Positions 32,653-41,209 of a stretch of DNA of 64,000 nt are shown one piece after another. The stretch is from Massilia putida (GTDB lineage Bacteria > Pseudomonadota > Gammaproteobacteria > Burkholderiales > Burkholderiaceae_D). Below the pieces are notes generated by a model. The model was not told the origin of the DNA, ran no database searches, and worked only from the letters and a program-made list of their open reading frames with translations. Position 1 is the stretch's first letter. Each line of letters begins with the position of its first letter. Both the position numbers and the translations under genes were made by a program. The DNA is taken from NCBI RefSeq assembly GCF_001941825.1, contig NZ_CP019038.1, positions 6,076,001 to 6,140,000 of the forward strand. Reading direction: 5' to 3'.

Positions 32653-35247
32653 TTACTTCGGCAAGTCGAATCGCGATCCCGTGACCGTCAGGGCCGTCTT
32701 GACCGTTTGCGCATGCCCCGGTTGCCCGCCGCCCAGATAGACCGTGTACGTACCCGGCACGACCTGGCGCGCACCGGCCGCGTCCACCTGCGACAGGGCG
32801 CGCGCATCGAGCGCCAGCGTGACGCGCGTGCGCTCGCCGGCTTTCAGGTGTACGCGGCGGAACCCGGCCAGGGTCGGATTGGCGGTGTCGCCCGGCTTGG
32901 CCACGTACAGCTGGACGACCTCGTCGCCGTCGCGCTTGCCCGTGTTGGCCACCTCGACGTCGACGTCGACCGGGCTGCCGGCCGCGATCGACGGTGCCGA
33001 CAGCGTCGGCGTCCCGTAGCGGAACGTCGTGTACGACAGGCCGTGGCCGAACGGGTACAGGACGTCGCCCTTGAAGTAGCGGTAGGTGCGGCCCTCCATG
33101 CGGTAGTCGCCGAACGCGGGGAGGCCGTCGACACCCCGGTAGAACGTGACCGGCAGGCGGCCGGCCGGGCTGTAGTCGCCCGCGATCAGGCCAGCGACGG
33201 CGTGGCCGCCTTCGCCGCCCGGATACCAGGCCTGGATAATCGCCGGCACGTGCTTGTCGGCCCAGTTGACGGACAGCGCGCTGCCGCTCATCAGCACGAG
33301 CACGGTCGGCTTGCCGGCCGCGACGACGCGCTCCAGCAACTGTTCCTGCGCCGCGGGCAGGTCGAGGCTCGTGCGGTCGCCGCCGGCGAATCCCGGTACC
33401 TGCAGCTTGAGTTCCTCGCCTTCCAGGTTGGCGGACAGGCCCGCGACATACACGACGAGGTCCGCGCGGCGGGCCAGGTCGACGGCTTCCCGGCCGCCGT
33501 CGGCCGGCGTGCTCCACACGAGTTTCTGGTCGCCGCGCGCGCCGCGCTGCACGGCCTCGATCCTGATCGGATAGGCGCGACCCGCCTGCAGCGTCGCCTT
33601 GCCGGCTTCGATCGACGGCGAGTCCGTGACGTTCCACGCATCCACGACGAGCTTGCCGTCCAGCCAGACGCGGTAGCCGTTATTGCTCAGGTAGCGCAGG
33701 CTGTAGGCGCCCGCGCGCGGCGCTTTCAAATAGCCGGTCCAGCGCGTCGACGCATCATGGGCGCCGTCCTGCCACGCGGCGCGCGCGTTGGATTCCGTCG
33801 CCCCGTGCGCGGCGCCCGCGAGGTCCGGGCCGTCGAAGTGTTCGGCCTTGAGGCCGTGCGTGCGGCACGCGGCGTCGACGCACAGGCTCGCATCCGGCAC
33901 GGGCGGCTCGGCGGGCCCGACAAGGCCCGTGCCCGGCGCGTACAGCACCTTCGCATCCGGGAAGCGCGCGCGGATGCCCGCCAACACGGTCACCGGATGC
34001 GACGGCTGGCCGTTGTAGTTGCCGACCAGCGCATCCTCGCTGTCCGCGTTCGGGCCGATGACGGCGATGGTCTTCGGCGTTGTCGTCAAAGGCAACAGGC
34101 CGTCGTTCTTCAGCAGCACCATCGCTTCCCTGGCCGTCTTCAGGGCGACGGCGCGGTGGGCCGGCGTGTCGTTGTCGGCAGGCCGGATGGAGGCGTAGGC
34201 CCGCGGCGGGTTCGGATCGAGCAGGCCGAGGCGGATGCGGCCCGTGAACAGGCGCACGAGGGCGCGGTCGATGACGGCTTCCTTCAACTCGCCGTGGCGC
34301 ACGGCGTTCACGATGGGGTCGGCCTCCGTCGTCATCTTGTTGCGGTAGTCGCCGCAGATCAGGTCCATGCCGGCCGTGAACGCGGCGGCGACGGCCTGCT
34401 CGGGCGTTTTGGTGTAGTGCAGGCTGTCGTCGCGGTAGATGTTGGCGGCCGCGCCGCAGTCCGACACGACGAAGCCGTTGAAGCCCCAGGCGCGGCGCAG
34501 GTGCTGCTCCATCAGGTCGTCGCTGGCGCACGCGGGGATGCCGTTGACGGCGTTGTAGGCGCACATGACGGACGCCACTTTGCCCTCCTTGACCGTGGCG
34601 CGGAAGGCGGGCAGGTAGGTGTCTTCCAGGTCGTGCGGGGACGGGTGGACGTCTTCGCGGTGGCGGTTCGATTCCGGCCCGCTGTGCACGGCGAAGTGCT
34701 TGGCGGTGGCGATCGTCTTGAATGCCGCCGGATCATCGCCCTGCAGGCCGCGGATGAAGTTGACGGCGATGCGCGACGTCAGGTACGGGTCCTCGCCATA
34801 CGTCTCCTGGCCGCGGCCCCAGCGCGGATCGCGGAAGATGTTGATGTTGGGCGACCACACGGTGAGGCCGCGGTACCAGTCCGTGCCGCCGTCCGGGCTG
34901 CGGGTCGCCATGTATTTGGCGCGGAATTCCGTCGCGATGACGTCGCCCACGTCGTGCATCAGTGGTTCGTCCCACGTGGCCGCCATGCCGACGGCCTGCG
35001 GGAACACGGTCGCGTAGCCCGCGCGCGCGACGCCGTGCAGGCCCTCGTTCCACCAGTTGTATCTCGGGATCTTGAGGCGCGGGATCGCGGGCGCGTCATT
35101 GCCCAGTTGCGCCGCCTTTTCCTCGAGCGTCATGCGCGCGACGAGGTCTGCGGCCCTGGCTTCGGGCGTCTGCTGGGCCAGCGCGGGCGACGCCGCGCAC
35201 AGGGCGGCGAATGCGAGCGGGGCGAGCGTGAAGGGGGTGCCGTTCAT
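32653..35247 (-). CDS. GH3 beta-glycosidase with PA14 domain (secreted)
   Basis: An 864-residue enzyme with a signal peptide ending ALA-Q. Order: GH3 barrel (~28-370) with nucleophile Asp263 in GFVVSDCG and substrate motifs KHFAVHSGPE and YNWWNEGLHG; the second GH3 domain; a PA14 insertion (~465-610, GLKAEHFDGPDLAG to YPIRIEAVQRG); and a C-terminal fibronectin-like domain (~745-850). YNWWNEGLHGVARAG and the SDCGA nucleophile box point to beta-xylosidase or beta-glucosidase of the BxlB/XylB kind. It likely acts in the periplasm on plant-derived oligosaccharides. No sugar regulator or transporter is adjacent. Confidence 0.92.
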   Translation of the reverse strand: MNGTPFTLAPLAFAALCAASPALAQQTPEARAADLVARMTLEEKAAQLGNDAPAIPRLKIPRYNWWNEGLHGVARAGYATVFPQAVGMAATWDEPLMHDVGDVIATEFRAKYMATRSPDGGTDWYRGLTVWSPNINIFRDPRWGRGQETYGEDPYLTSRIAVNFIRGLQGDDPAAFKTIATAKHFAVHSGPESNRHREDVHPSPHDLEDTYLPAFRATVKEGKVASVMCAYNAVNGIPACASDDLMEQHLRRAWGFNGFVVSDCGAAANIYRDDSLHYTKTPEQAVAAAFTAGMDLICGDYRNKMTTEADPIVNAVRHGELKEAVIDRALVRLFTGRIRLGLLDPNPPRAYASIRPADNDTPAHRAVALKTAREAMVLLKNDGLLPLTTTPKTIAVIGPNADSEDALVGNYNGQPSHPVTVLAGIRARFPDAKVLYAPGTGLVGPAEPPVPDASLCVDAACRTHGLKAEHFDGPDLAGAAHGATESNARAAWQDGAHDASTRWTGYLKAPRAGAYSLRYLSNNGYRVWLDGKLVVDAWNVTDSPSIEAGKATLQAGRAYPIRIEAVQRGARGDQKLVWSTPADGGREAVDLARRADLVVYVAGLSANLEGEELKLQVPGFAGGDRTSLDLPAAQEQLLERVVAAGKPTVLVLMSGSALSVNWADKHVPAIIQAWYPGGEGGHAVAGLIAGDYSPAGRLPVTFYRGVDGLPAFGDYRMEGRTYRYFKGDVLYPFGHGLSYTTFRYGTPTLSAPSIAAGSPVDVDVEVANTGKRDGDEVVQLYVAKPGDTANPTLAGFRRVHLKAGERTRVTLALDARALSQVDAAGARQVVPGTYTVYLGGGQPGHAQTVKTALTVTGSRFDLPK

Positions 35248-35449
35248 CGTAGTCTCCTGTTATTGGTTTCCGATGATGCTAACACGAAAATGTCATGCGC
35301 TAACAATAGGCCGGAAGACAACGCGTTGTGGCGGCCAAGGCACGCCGGACGCTTGGTGTTAGAAAAATATCTTTCCAGTTGGAATTTTGACAGGATGCCG
35401 GTTTTATAATGAAGCATCGCTCATCCGAGCCCGTTTGGCACATCGCAGA

Positions 35450-36574
35450 ATGATGGAATACCACCAGTCCTCGCAGATTCCCACCCTGTCGTATATCGAA
35501 AACGAAGACCATCCGGTGTTTGGCACCCTGGTCGAGCAGATCCTGCACCTGCTGAATTCGAAGCTGGTGTTTTCGGACGTCATCATCCACCAGAACAGTC
35601 CGCTGATGCTGCGCCAGCCGAAAGGCCTCGTGGCCGTGACGGATTCGCCGATCACGAAGGAAGAGCTGGAAGAGTTCTTCGACGTCATCGAGCCGAACTG
35701 GGCCGAGCGCATCGTCGACCGCGCGTTCGACCGCTCGATCGACCTGCACACGGCGCGCATCCGCGCCAACTGCTTCAGCTTCCAGGGCAAGAAGCGCCTC
35801 GGCTGCGTGATCCGCCGCTTCCCGAAAGAGCCGCTGGCGCTGGACACCCTCGGCCTGCACGCGGACGAGCGCGAATTCGCGCGCCTGACCAGTGGCCTCG
35901 TCTTGATCATCGGCGACACCTGCCAGGGCAAGTCGACGACGATCGCGTCGATGCTCGACGAGATCAACAAGCAGCGCTCGGGCCACATCATCACCATCGA
36001 AGACCCGGTCGAGACCTTGATCCCGCAGCGCAAATGCATCATCACGCAGCGCGAGGTGGGCGTGGACGGCGACGTCGAAAGCTATTACCTGGGCGCGCTG
36101 GATGCGCTGCGCGAGCGGCCGGATGTGATCGTCATCGGCGAGATCCGCGACGCGCAGACGGCGCAGGAAGCGCTGGCGCTGGCCGAATCGGGCCCGCTCG
36201 TGCTCGCGACCTTGCACGCGCGCTCGACGGAACTGGGCCTGCAAAAGATGCTGCGTCTGCTGGGGAACACCGAAGCGCAGGGCCAGGCCCTCGCGCACGC
36301 GCTGCGCGGCGTGCTGTGCCAGGCGCTGCTGCCGTCCAAGCAGGGCAACCGCTACCACCTCGCCACGGAATGCCTGACCATCAACCCGGCCGTCGCCGGC
36401 ATGATCGAGGAGGGCGACCTGGGCGCCATCCGCGCGCACATGAACGCGGGCCGCGGCCCGGGCTGCCACACGATGAACAGCGTGCTGGAGGCGCTGCTGG
36501 CGGCGCACAAGGTCGGCGTCGACGACGCGCGCGCCGCGACGACGGACCGGATCGGCTTCGCCGAGATGGTCTGA
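35450..36574 (+). CDS. PilT/PilU-like secretion ATPase, orphan
   Basis: A 374-residue hexameric-type ATPase of the type IV pilus retraction family. Seen: the Walker A motif GDTCQGKS, the Asp box HIITIEDPVE, Walker B VIVIGEIRD and the His box LATLHARST. The canonical PilT forms are GPTGSGKS and GTLHTTSA, so two hallmark segments are altered while the invariant Gly, Lys and Ser remain. The C-terminus is short and lacks the PilT AIRNLIRE helix. There is no pil gene nearby. TATAAT occurs at 35405-35410, but no ribosome site is clear; ATG occurs at both 35450 and 35453. Confidence 0.8.
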   Translation: MMEYHQSSQIPTLSYIENEDHPVFGTLVEQILHLLNSKLVFSDVIIHQNSPLMLRQPKGLVAVTDSPITKEELEEFFDVIEPNWAERIVDRAFDRSIDLHTARIRANCFSFQGKKRLGCVIRRFPKEPLALDTLGLHADEREFARLTSGLVLIIGDTCQGKSTTIASMLDEINKQRSGHIITIEDPVETLIPQRKCIITQREVGVDGDVESYYLGALDALRERPDVIVIGEIRDAQTAQEALALAESGPLVLATLHARSTELGLQKMLRLLGNTEAQGQALAHALRGVLCQALLPSKQGNRYHLATECLTINPAVAGMIEEGDLGAIRAHMNAGRGPGCHTMNSVLEALLAAHKVGVDDARAATTDRIGFAEMV

Positions 36575-36593
36575 CCGGATCGGGTAGCGCGCG

Positions 36594-36809
36594 CTATCCG
36601 ATCGTGTTCATCTCGCTTTCGTCTTCCGTGTAGCGCACCGGCGCCAGGTTGTGCCGGGCGATGAGCTCTTGCACGGTCGCCGGGGCGCCCCGTTCGATCC
36701 GTTCGTGCTCGAGGACGTGATCGAGGATCTCCGCTTCGCTGCTGCGCGCGAGCGTGGCGAATTCCAGCGGTTCCTCATTGTTGCGGTACCAGACTCGATA
36801 AAGCGGCAT
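36594..36809 (-). CDS. Small conserved-looking protein, unknown function
   Basis: A 71-residue protein starting at an ATG with a strong GAGGAGG ribosome site. It begins MPLYRVWYRNNEEPLEF and continues with a helical, acidic region (SSEAEILDHVLEHERIERG) and ends EDESEMNTIG. The fold looks like one beta-strand pair followed by helices. I do not know the family. It converges with the PilT-like gene, 19 bases from its stop, and lies 68 bases past the triheme cytochrome start side, on its own. Confidence 0.65.
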   Translation of the reverse strand: MPLYRVWYRNNEEPLEFATLARSSEAEILDHVLEHERIERGAPATVQELIARHNLAPVRYTEDESEMNTIG

Positions 36810-36877
36810 GCCAGCCTCCTCGTGATGGATGGTGCCTAGTATGCCAGAGCCGATATTGCGCGCGATTCGCCGCCGGA

Positions 36878-38158
36878 TCAATCCAGCGGCACCGCCCGCC
36901 ACCGGTTGACTTCCGGCGCCGTCACCGCCGGCGCCGCATTGCCCCAGCTGTTCCTCACATACGTCACGACGGCCGCCACTTCCGCGTCGTCCAGTTGCGG
37001 GCTGTGCGGCGGCATCCCGAACGGCCGCGGATTGCCGGCGGTCGCCGGCGGAAAGCCGCCGTTCAGCACGATGCGGATCGCGTTGACGGGATCCGGCATC
37101 GTCAGCGCGCCGTTGCCCGCCAACGGCGGGTACGCCGGATTGCCCGCGATGCGGGTTCCGCGCCCGTCGGCGCCGTGGCAATCGGCGCAGTGATGCTCGT
37201 ACAACTGGCGGCCCGCCTTCATGACGTCCTCGGGCGGCGGCGCGTCGGGAACGCGTGCGGAAGGCGCCGCCGGCAGCGATTTCAGGTAGACCGCCATCGC
37301 GCCCGCGTCCGCCTCCGTCAGGTATTGCAGGCTTTGATTCACCACTTCCGCCATCGGCCCGAACACGGCGCCGCGCGGTGCCACGCCGGTGCGCAGCAGT
37401 TGGACGATGTGTGCGGGTTCCCAGTTGCCGAGGCCCGCTTCGTGGTCGGCGTCCAGCGCGGGCGCATACCAGCCGATGGCCGGGATGTGGCCGCCGGACA
37501 GTCGCGTGCCCGTCGCGCCCAGGCCGTTGCGCGGGCTGTGGCAGGCGGCGCAATGGCCCAGGCCCTCGACGAGGTAGGCGCCGCGGTTCCACGCGGCGCT
37601 TCGTGCCGGCTGCGGCGCGTACACGCCCGGCTTGAAGTACAGCAGGCGCCAGCCGGCCAGCACGATCTGCCGGTCGTACGGGAAGCGCAGCGCGTGCGGG
37701 CGATTGGCCCGCCGGACCGGCGCGAGGCTGCGCAGATAGGCGTACAGCGCATCGGCGTCGTCGCGCGTGACTTTCGTCGTGTTCGGGTACGGGAACGCGG
37801 GATACAGCATGCGGCCGCCCGGCGCGATGCCGTTGTGGAGGGCGCGCCAGAAATCGTCCGCCGTCCAGGCGCCGATGCCCGTCTGTGCGTCCGGCGTGAT
37901 GTTCGGGGTGTAGACCGTGCCGAACGGCGTCGCGAGCGCGCGTCCGCCCGCGTACGGCGTGTCGCCGCGCGCCGTGTGGCAGGCCATGCAGTCGCCGGCG
38001 CGGGCGAGGTAGGCGCCGCGCGCGATGTTGGCTTGCGTCGGCGCCCACGCGTCGCGCGAACGCGCCGGGATGAATTCCGCGCGCGGCCAGGCGAGCGCGA
38101 CCAGGGCCGCGGCCAGCACGACCAGCACCGCGACGGACCAAAGGACGACGCGCTTCAT
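36878..38158 (-). CDS. Membrane-anchored triheme cytochrome c
   Basis: A 426-residue protein with an N-terminal membrane helix (4-24) and three covalent heme sites: CMACH (57-61), CAACH (203-207) and CADCH (324-328). Domain order and size match the cytochrome subunit of alcohol, gluconate or sorbitol dehydrogenases (AdhB type), which pass electrons from a periplasmic dehydrogenase to the quinone pool or an oxidase. No catalytic dehydrogenase subunit is encoded beside it. Its start overlaps the stop of the upstream diheme cytochrome gene by 4 bases, so they are co-translated. Confidence 0.9.
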   Translation of the reverse strand: MKRVVLWSVAVLVVLAAALVALAWPRAEFIPARSRDAWAPTQANIARGAYLARAGDCMACHTARGDTPYAGGRALATPFGTVYTPNITPDAQTGIGAWTADDFWRALHNGIAPGGRMLYPAFPYPNTTKVTRDDADALYAYLRSLAPVRRANRPHALRFPYDRQIVLAGWRLLYFKPGVYAPQPARSAAWNRGAYLVEGLGHCAACHSPRNGLGATGTRLSGGHIPAIGWYAPALDADHEAGLGNWEPAHIVQLLRTGVAPRGAVFGPMAEVVNQSLQYLTEADAGAMAVYLKSLPAAPSARVPDAPPPEDVMKAGRQLYEHHCADCHGADGRGTRIAGNPAYPPLAGNGALTMPDPVNAIRIVLNGGFPPATAGNPRPFGMPPHSPQLDDAEVAAVVTYVRNSWGNAAPAVTAPEVNRWRAVPLD

Positions 38159-38868
38159 GGCTCGCTGCCGCAGGCGAGCGGCATCGGGCGGGCGACGTCC
38201 GCGGCCGGACTGGCATCGTCCGGCATCGGTTCGCTCGCGAGCCAGCCCGAGACGGCCGCCACGTCCGTCAGCGACAACCGCCCGGCGATGGTCGCCATGC
38301 AATCCGGCGCGTGCGCGCGGCGGGTGCCGTTGCGCCACGCCCCGAACTGGGCGTTGATGTAGTCGCGCGGCAGGCCCAGCAAGCCGGGGATCGCGGGCAG
38401 GGCACCTGTCAGGCGCTGGCCGTGGCAGGCCATGCACGCCGGCACCTTCAATACCGCGTCGCCGCGCGTGACGAGTGCGCGCCCCCGCTCCAGCTGGTCC
38501 GCCGGCAGGCCCGCGCGCGCGAGCACGGGCGCGGGCAGGTGCTGGGTCGAGAAATATGTCGCGATCTCGCGCAGGTAATCGTCCGACAGGTGCTCGACCA
38601 TATACGTCATCAGCGGATACCGGCGTCGGCCGGCGCTGAAGTTCTGCAACTGGTTGTAGAGGTAGCCGGCCGGCTTGCCCGCGATGCGCGGGTAGTAGCG
38701 CGGCCCCGTCGTCGGTGCGGGTAGCGACGGGCTGCCGTGGCACGACGTGCAGGCGGCGACGCGCCGTTCGAGCGTGTCGGGCAGGCCGCGCTCCGGCTGG
38801 GCCGATGCCGGCGCCGCGTGCAGCGCGGCGGCAACGAGCAGGGCGGGGCGAAGAACCGGGACGGGCAT
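38155..38868 (-). CDS. Periplasmic diheme cytochrome c (c4-like)
   Basis: A 237-residue protein when started at MPVPV, with a signal peptide ending ASA-Q. Two heme motifs lie in two halves, CTSCH (40-44) and CMACH (145-149), as in cytochrome c4. The first half keeps the c4 pattern YYPRIAGKPAGYLYNQLQNF and METYMVEHLSDDYL-like text. It probably carries electrons between a donor and the triheme partner or an oxidase. An in-frame upstream ATG at 38928 would add 20 charged residues before the signal and is less likely. Confidence 0.88.
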   Translation of the reverse strand: MPVPVLRPALLVAAALHAAPASAQPERGLPDTLERRVAACTSCHGSPSLPAPTTGPRYYPRIAGKPAGYLYNQLQNFSAGRRRYPLMTYMVEHLSDDYLREIATYFSTQHLPAPVLARAGLPADQLERGRALVTRGDAVLKVPACMACHGQRLTGALPAIPGLLGLPRDYINAQFGAWRNGTRRAHAPDCMATIAGRLSLTDVAAVSGWLASEPMPDDASPAADVARPMPLACGSEP

Positions 38869-38958
38869 GGCATTCCTGTGATCGGCGATCTTGCCAACGC
38901 CATCATACCGCGCCGTCTTGAATTTCACACAATCTTTTGAAAATGATAACGCCGCCGC

Positions 38959-39324
38959 TCAGGGCAGGTCCTGGTAGCCGCGCAGATAGGCCAGCAACGC
39001 CGCCATGTCGCGGTCGTCGCGGATGCCCCAGAAGCGCATCTTGGTGCCGGGCACCGTCTTGTCGGGATCGCGCAGGAAGGCGGACAGGGTACGCTCGTCC
39101 CAGGCGATGCCGGAAGTCTTCATGGCGTCGGAATACGCGAAATCGGGCGTGCTGCCTGCGCGCCGGCCGAACAGGCCGTTCAGCTGCGGGCCGAAGCCGC
39201 CGCGTGCGCTCGGGCCGATCTGGTGGCACGATGCGCACGGCTTGAAGACGGTGGCGCCGTCGACGGGGCCGTCATGGCGCGAGCAGCCGGCCAGGGCCAG
39301 CGCGAGCAGGATGGCCGGACGCAT
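38959..39324 (-). CDS. Lipoprotein cytochrome c
   Basis: A 121-residue protein with a lipobox (LALALAGC, Cys14) followed by a class I cytochrome c: heme site CASCH, GPQLNGLFGRRAGS, and the axial Met within GTKMRFWGI. The pattern matches small cytochromes c2/c550. Asp-free second position predicts outer-membrane sorting, though inner-membrane attachment is possible. Its start is 1 base after the stop of the RNase D-like gene, so it is part of the proQ operon, an unexpected partner for RNA enzymes. Confidence 0.88.
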   Translation of the reverse strand: MRPAILLALALAGCSRHDGPVDGATVFKPCASCHQIGPSARGGFGPQLNGLFGRRAGSTPDFAYSDAMKTSGIAWDERTLSAFLRDPDKTVPGTKMRFWGIRDDRDMAALLAYLRGYQDLP

Positions 39325-39325
39325 G

Positions 39326-40006
39326 TTACGTGCGCGGCTTGGGCTGCGCGGCGCGCATCGGGCCGCCGGCGATGGGCTTGGGCGGCAGCGGCGGCGGCGG
39401 GTTCGCGCGCCAGTGGCGGTAGATGCGCAGGGCGACGTGGGCGTCGTCCGCGGCGTACAGGATCTGCTTGTCGGACAGGCGCGGCAGGGCCCAGTTGGTC
39501 GTCGTGATCTTGCGCGATTTCTGCAGGCGCTGCCCGAAGAAGCGGGCGACGGCCGTCTTGGCGCCCAGTGCGTTGCGTTCGCCGCGGCGCAGCGCCGTGG
39601 ACAGGTCGAGCACGTTGTGCGTCTCGATGCCGAGCTTGGCGCGCAGGCGGCGCAGGTCGTCGCCGAGGCCGAAGCCGACCTTCAGGATCGCGGGCGATTC
39701 CAGCACGGCGCGCAGGACGTCGATGCCGGGAACGAGCGGCGGCGGCGCGCCATCCGTCGCCGCCGGCTTGGGCATGCCGATCTGGAACAGATAGGCGTGC
39801 TCGTCGGTTGCGAGTTGCACGAGGTGCGGGCCGGTCGATTGTTCGCCCTTCTGGAACGTGGGCTTGGATTCGGTGTCGAAGCCGATGGCGTCGGATGCCA
39901 GCAGCGCGGTCAGCGCGCCGTCCGCATCCTGGCGCGTGCGCACGAGGCGCACGTCGGCCAGCTTGATGCCTTCGTAAGGCGGGAGGGCGTCCTCGGCCTC
40001 GCTCAT
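39326..40006 (-). CDS. RNase D-like 3'-5' exonuclease
   Basis: A 226-residue DEDDy nuclease. Seen: Exo I IGFDTESKP (Asp44, Glu46), Exo II VGFGLGDDLRRL with the Asp, and Exo III YAADDAH with Tyr and Asp. The HRDC domains of RNase D are absent, and a Pro-rich tail closes the chain. Members trim RNA (or DNA) 3' ends in the cytoplasm. It begins 13 bases after the proQ-type gene on the same strand, which favours RNA as the substrate. Confidence 0.88.
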   Translation of the reverse strand: MSEAEDALPPYEGIKLADVRLVRTRQDADGALTALLASDAIGFDTESKPTFQKGEQSTGPHLVQLATDEHAYLFQIGMPKPAATDGAPPPLVPGIDVLRAVLESPAILKVGFGLGDDLRRLRAKLGIETHNVLDLSTALRRGERNALGAKTAVARFFGQRLQKSRKITTTNWALPRLSDKQILYAADDAHVALRIYRHWRANPPPPLPPKPIAGGPMRAAQPKPRT

Positions 40007-40019
40007 CCGGCGCGGCCGC

Positions 40020-40565
40020 TCAGCGTTTGGCGAACTTCGATGCCAGCTGCTGCAGCTTTTCCTGGCGCTTGCGGTCGGCTTCCGCCTGCGCGGCCGCTTC
40101 GCGCTCGGCCTTCTTGCGCTCGGCTTCCTTCTTGAAGCGTTCCTGCAGGAGTTCCTTGGCGTGCTGGCGGTGGGTGTCCGTCACTTCGGCGCCCGGGTTG
40201 CCGTCCAGGTCGTAGCGCACGGTGGCTTTTTCCATCGCGCGCAGATAGCGCATCGAGCCCGTGTGGATACCCAGGGCGGCACGCATGGTCTTGCGGTTCA
40301 GGCCGGGCAGGCGCGCCAGCACCTGCTTGTCGATGCCGATCGCCAGCGGCAGGCAGTCGCGGAAGGCCTTGAATTGCTGTTGCAGCTGCTTGAGCAGGGC
40401 GCGCGGGGACTGGGACGCCGCATCGGCGCCCGCGGCCGGGCTGACTTCCGGGGCCGCGGCCTGAGGCGCGCCGTCGCCCGGGGTGGCATCGGGCGTGGCG
40501 TGGGTGGCGTTTTCGGTGGCCTCGGGGAGCTCGGCGACAGGACTCATCGTATTCATTGACTTCAT
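40020..40565 (-). CDS. proQ: ProQ/FinO-family RNA chaperone
   Basis: A 181-residue protein. Residues ~55-125 are the FinO domain that binds structured RNA 3' ends (LKQLQQQFKAFRDCLPLAIGI, LNRKTMRAALGIHTGSMRYL). The first 50 residues are Ala/Pro-rich linker and the last 50 a Lys/Glu/Arg-rich helix (KEAERKKAEREAAAQAEADR) that can add RNA affinity. Family members stabilise sRNAs and mRNA 3' ends. No ribosome site is clear, and in-frame ATGs also occur at 40556 and 40547. It heads an operon with an exonuclease gene. Confidence 0.88.
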   Translation of the reverse strand: MKSMNTMSPVAELPEATENATHATPDATPGDGAPQAAAPEVSPAAGADAASQSPRALLKQLQQQFKAFRDCLPLAIGIDKQVLARLPGLNRKTMRAALGIHTGSMRYLRAMEKATVRYDLDGNPGAEVTDTHRQHAKELLQERFKKEAERKKAEREAAAQAEADRKRQEKLQQLASKFAKR

Positions 40566-40767
40566 GGTAAGAACGGGAAGCGGAAGGATAGCATGGCCGC
40601 GCGACGCGCGTGTGCCACTCAGCTATGTAACGGATCGTTTTGTTGACTAATCAACCGCGGATCATGTCGAAAAACCTGCCGCGCGTTGCGGCTTCGGTGT
40701 ATCAGGATGCTCATCATTTCATGCATGTGCTGCGGCGCGCGGCCGAGAAATCGTGTATGATCCGCCC

Positions 40768-40957
40768 CTTTCCTTGCGCACGGTTTGCGCCGACGCAGCC
40801 AGGGTCTGGAAGTTGAAAAGGAAATATGCGTCTGAGTGATATCCCTTATTGGGTATATCAATTATCGCTAATGATTTCCTTGAGGCATAATGCGTTTGTC
40901 TCCTCTATTTCTCTCCTGGAAAATAGATTCAAGCCCGTTGTCTGACGGGCTTTTTTT
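40768..40957 (+). ncRNA. Candidate small RNA with terminator, between proQ and rpoD
   Basis: Within the gene-free stretch 40566-41209 there is a chain of stems on the plus strand. The first is GCGCA/TGCGC (40776-40780, 40786-40790). The second is AAGGAAAT/ATTTCCTT (40818-40825, 40874-40881) enclosing GATATCCC/GGGTATATC (40838-40845, 40851-40859). The third is CTATTT/AAATAG (40905-40910, 40921-40926) with a loop reading CTCTCCTGGA. A textbook terminator follows, AAGCCCGT/ACGGGCTT (40931-40938, 40945-40952) plus seven T. TATGAT (40756-40761) could be the -10, giving a start near 40768; no clear -35 is seen. No open frame fits. The C/U-rich loops resemble sRNAs that block ribosome sites. From 40958 to 41209 only rpoD leader is seen. 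Confidence 0.5.
40931..40957 (+). terminator. Rho-independent terminator of the candidate small RNA
   Basis: An 8-bp stem AAGCCCGT/ACGGGCTT with a 6-base loop is followed by five further T in the run 40951-40957. The nearest annotated gene upstream on this strand is over 4 kb away, which implies a dedicated short transcript. Confidence 0.8.
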
Positions 40958-41209
40958 CGTTCCGACATGCTAAACCGCGATTTCAACCACACTCCGTTCC
41001 GCTTGAACCCCTTGAGCGCGCGCGTCGCAGCCCGTCACGGCTGGCCCGGACGACGCCGGCCGGCGGCAGCGGCAGGAGTGCTTGATATCCAGGCTTCCGC
41101 CCTAAGCTAGGGCCATCCCGATCATCCACGCCCTCCGGGGTCCGCACTGCGGGCCAGGTGGGTTATTGACTTCGCAGGCGCGCGCCACGCCTCGACTGGA
41201 GAAAGTTAT

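Noticed and set aside
31828..35409. A 1193-codon open frame on the plus strand across the DUF2807 and GH3 genes
   Set aside because: It is antisense to two well-supported genes, lacks a ribosome site and reads as Arg/Val/Asp-rich low-complexity text typical of shadows in high-GC DNA.
35387..35410. TTGACA and TATAAT ahead of the PilT-like gene as a sigma-70 promoter
   Set aside because: The two boxes are only 12 bases apart, too close for a working pair; TATAAT alone was noted.
40768..40957. 6S RNA as the identity of the candidate small RNA
   Set aside because: The central open bubble and long closing stem of 6S RNA were not found; the layout is a series of separate hairpins.
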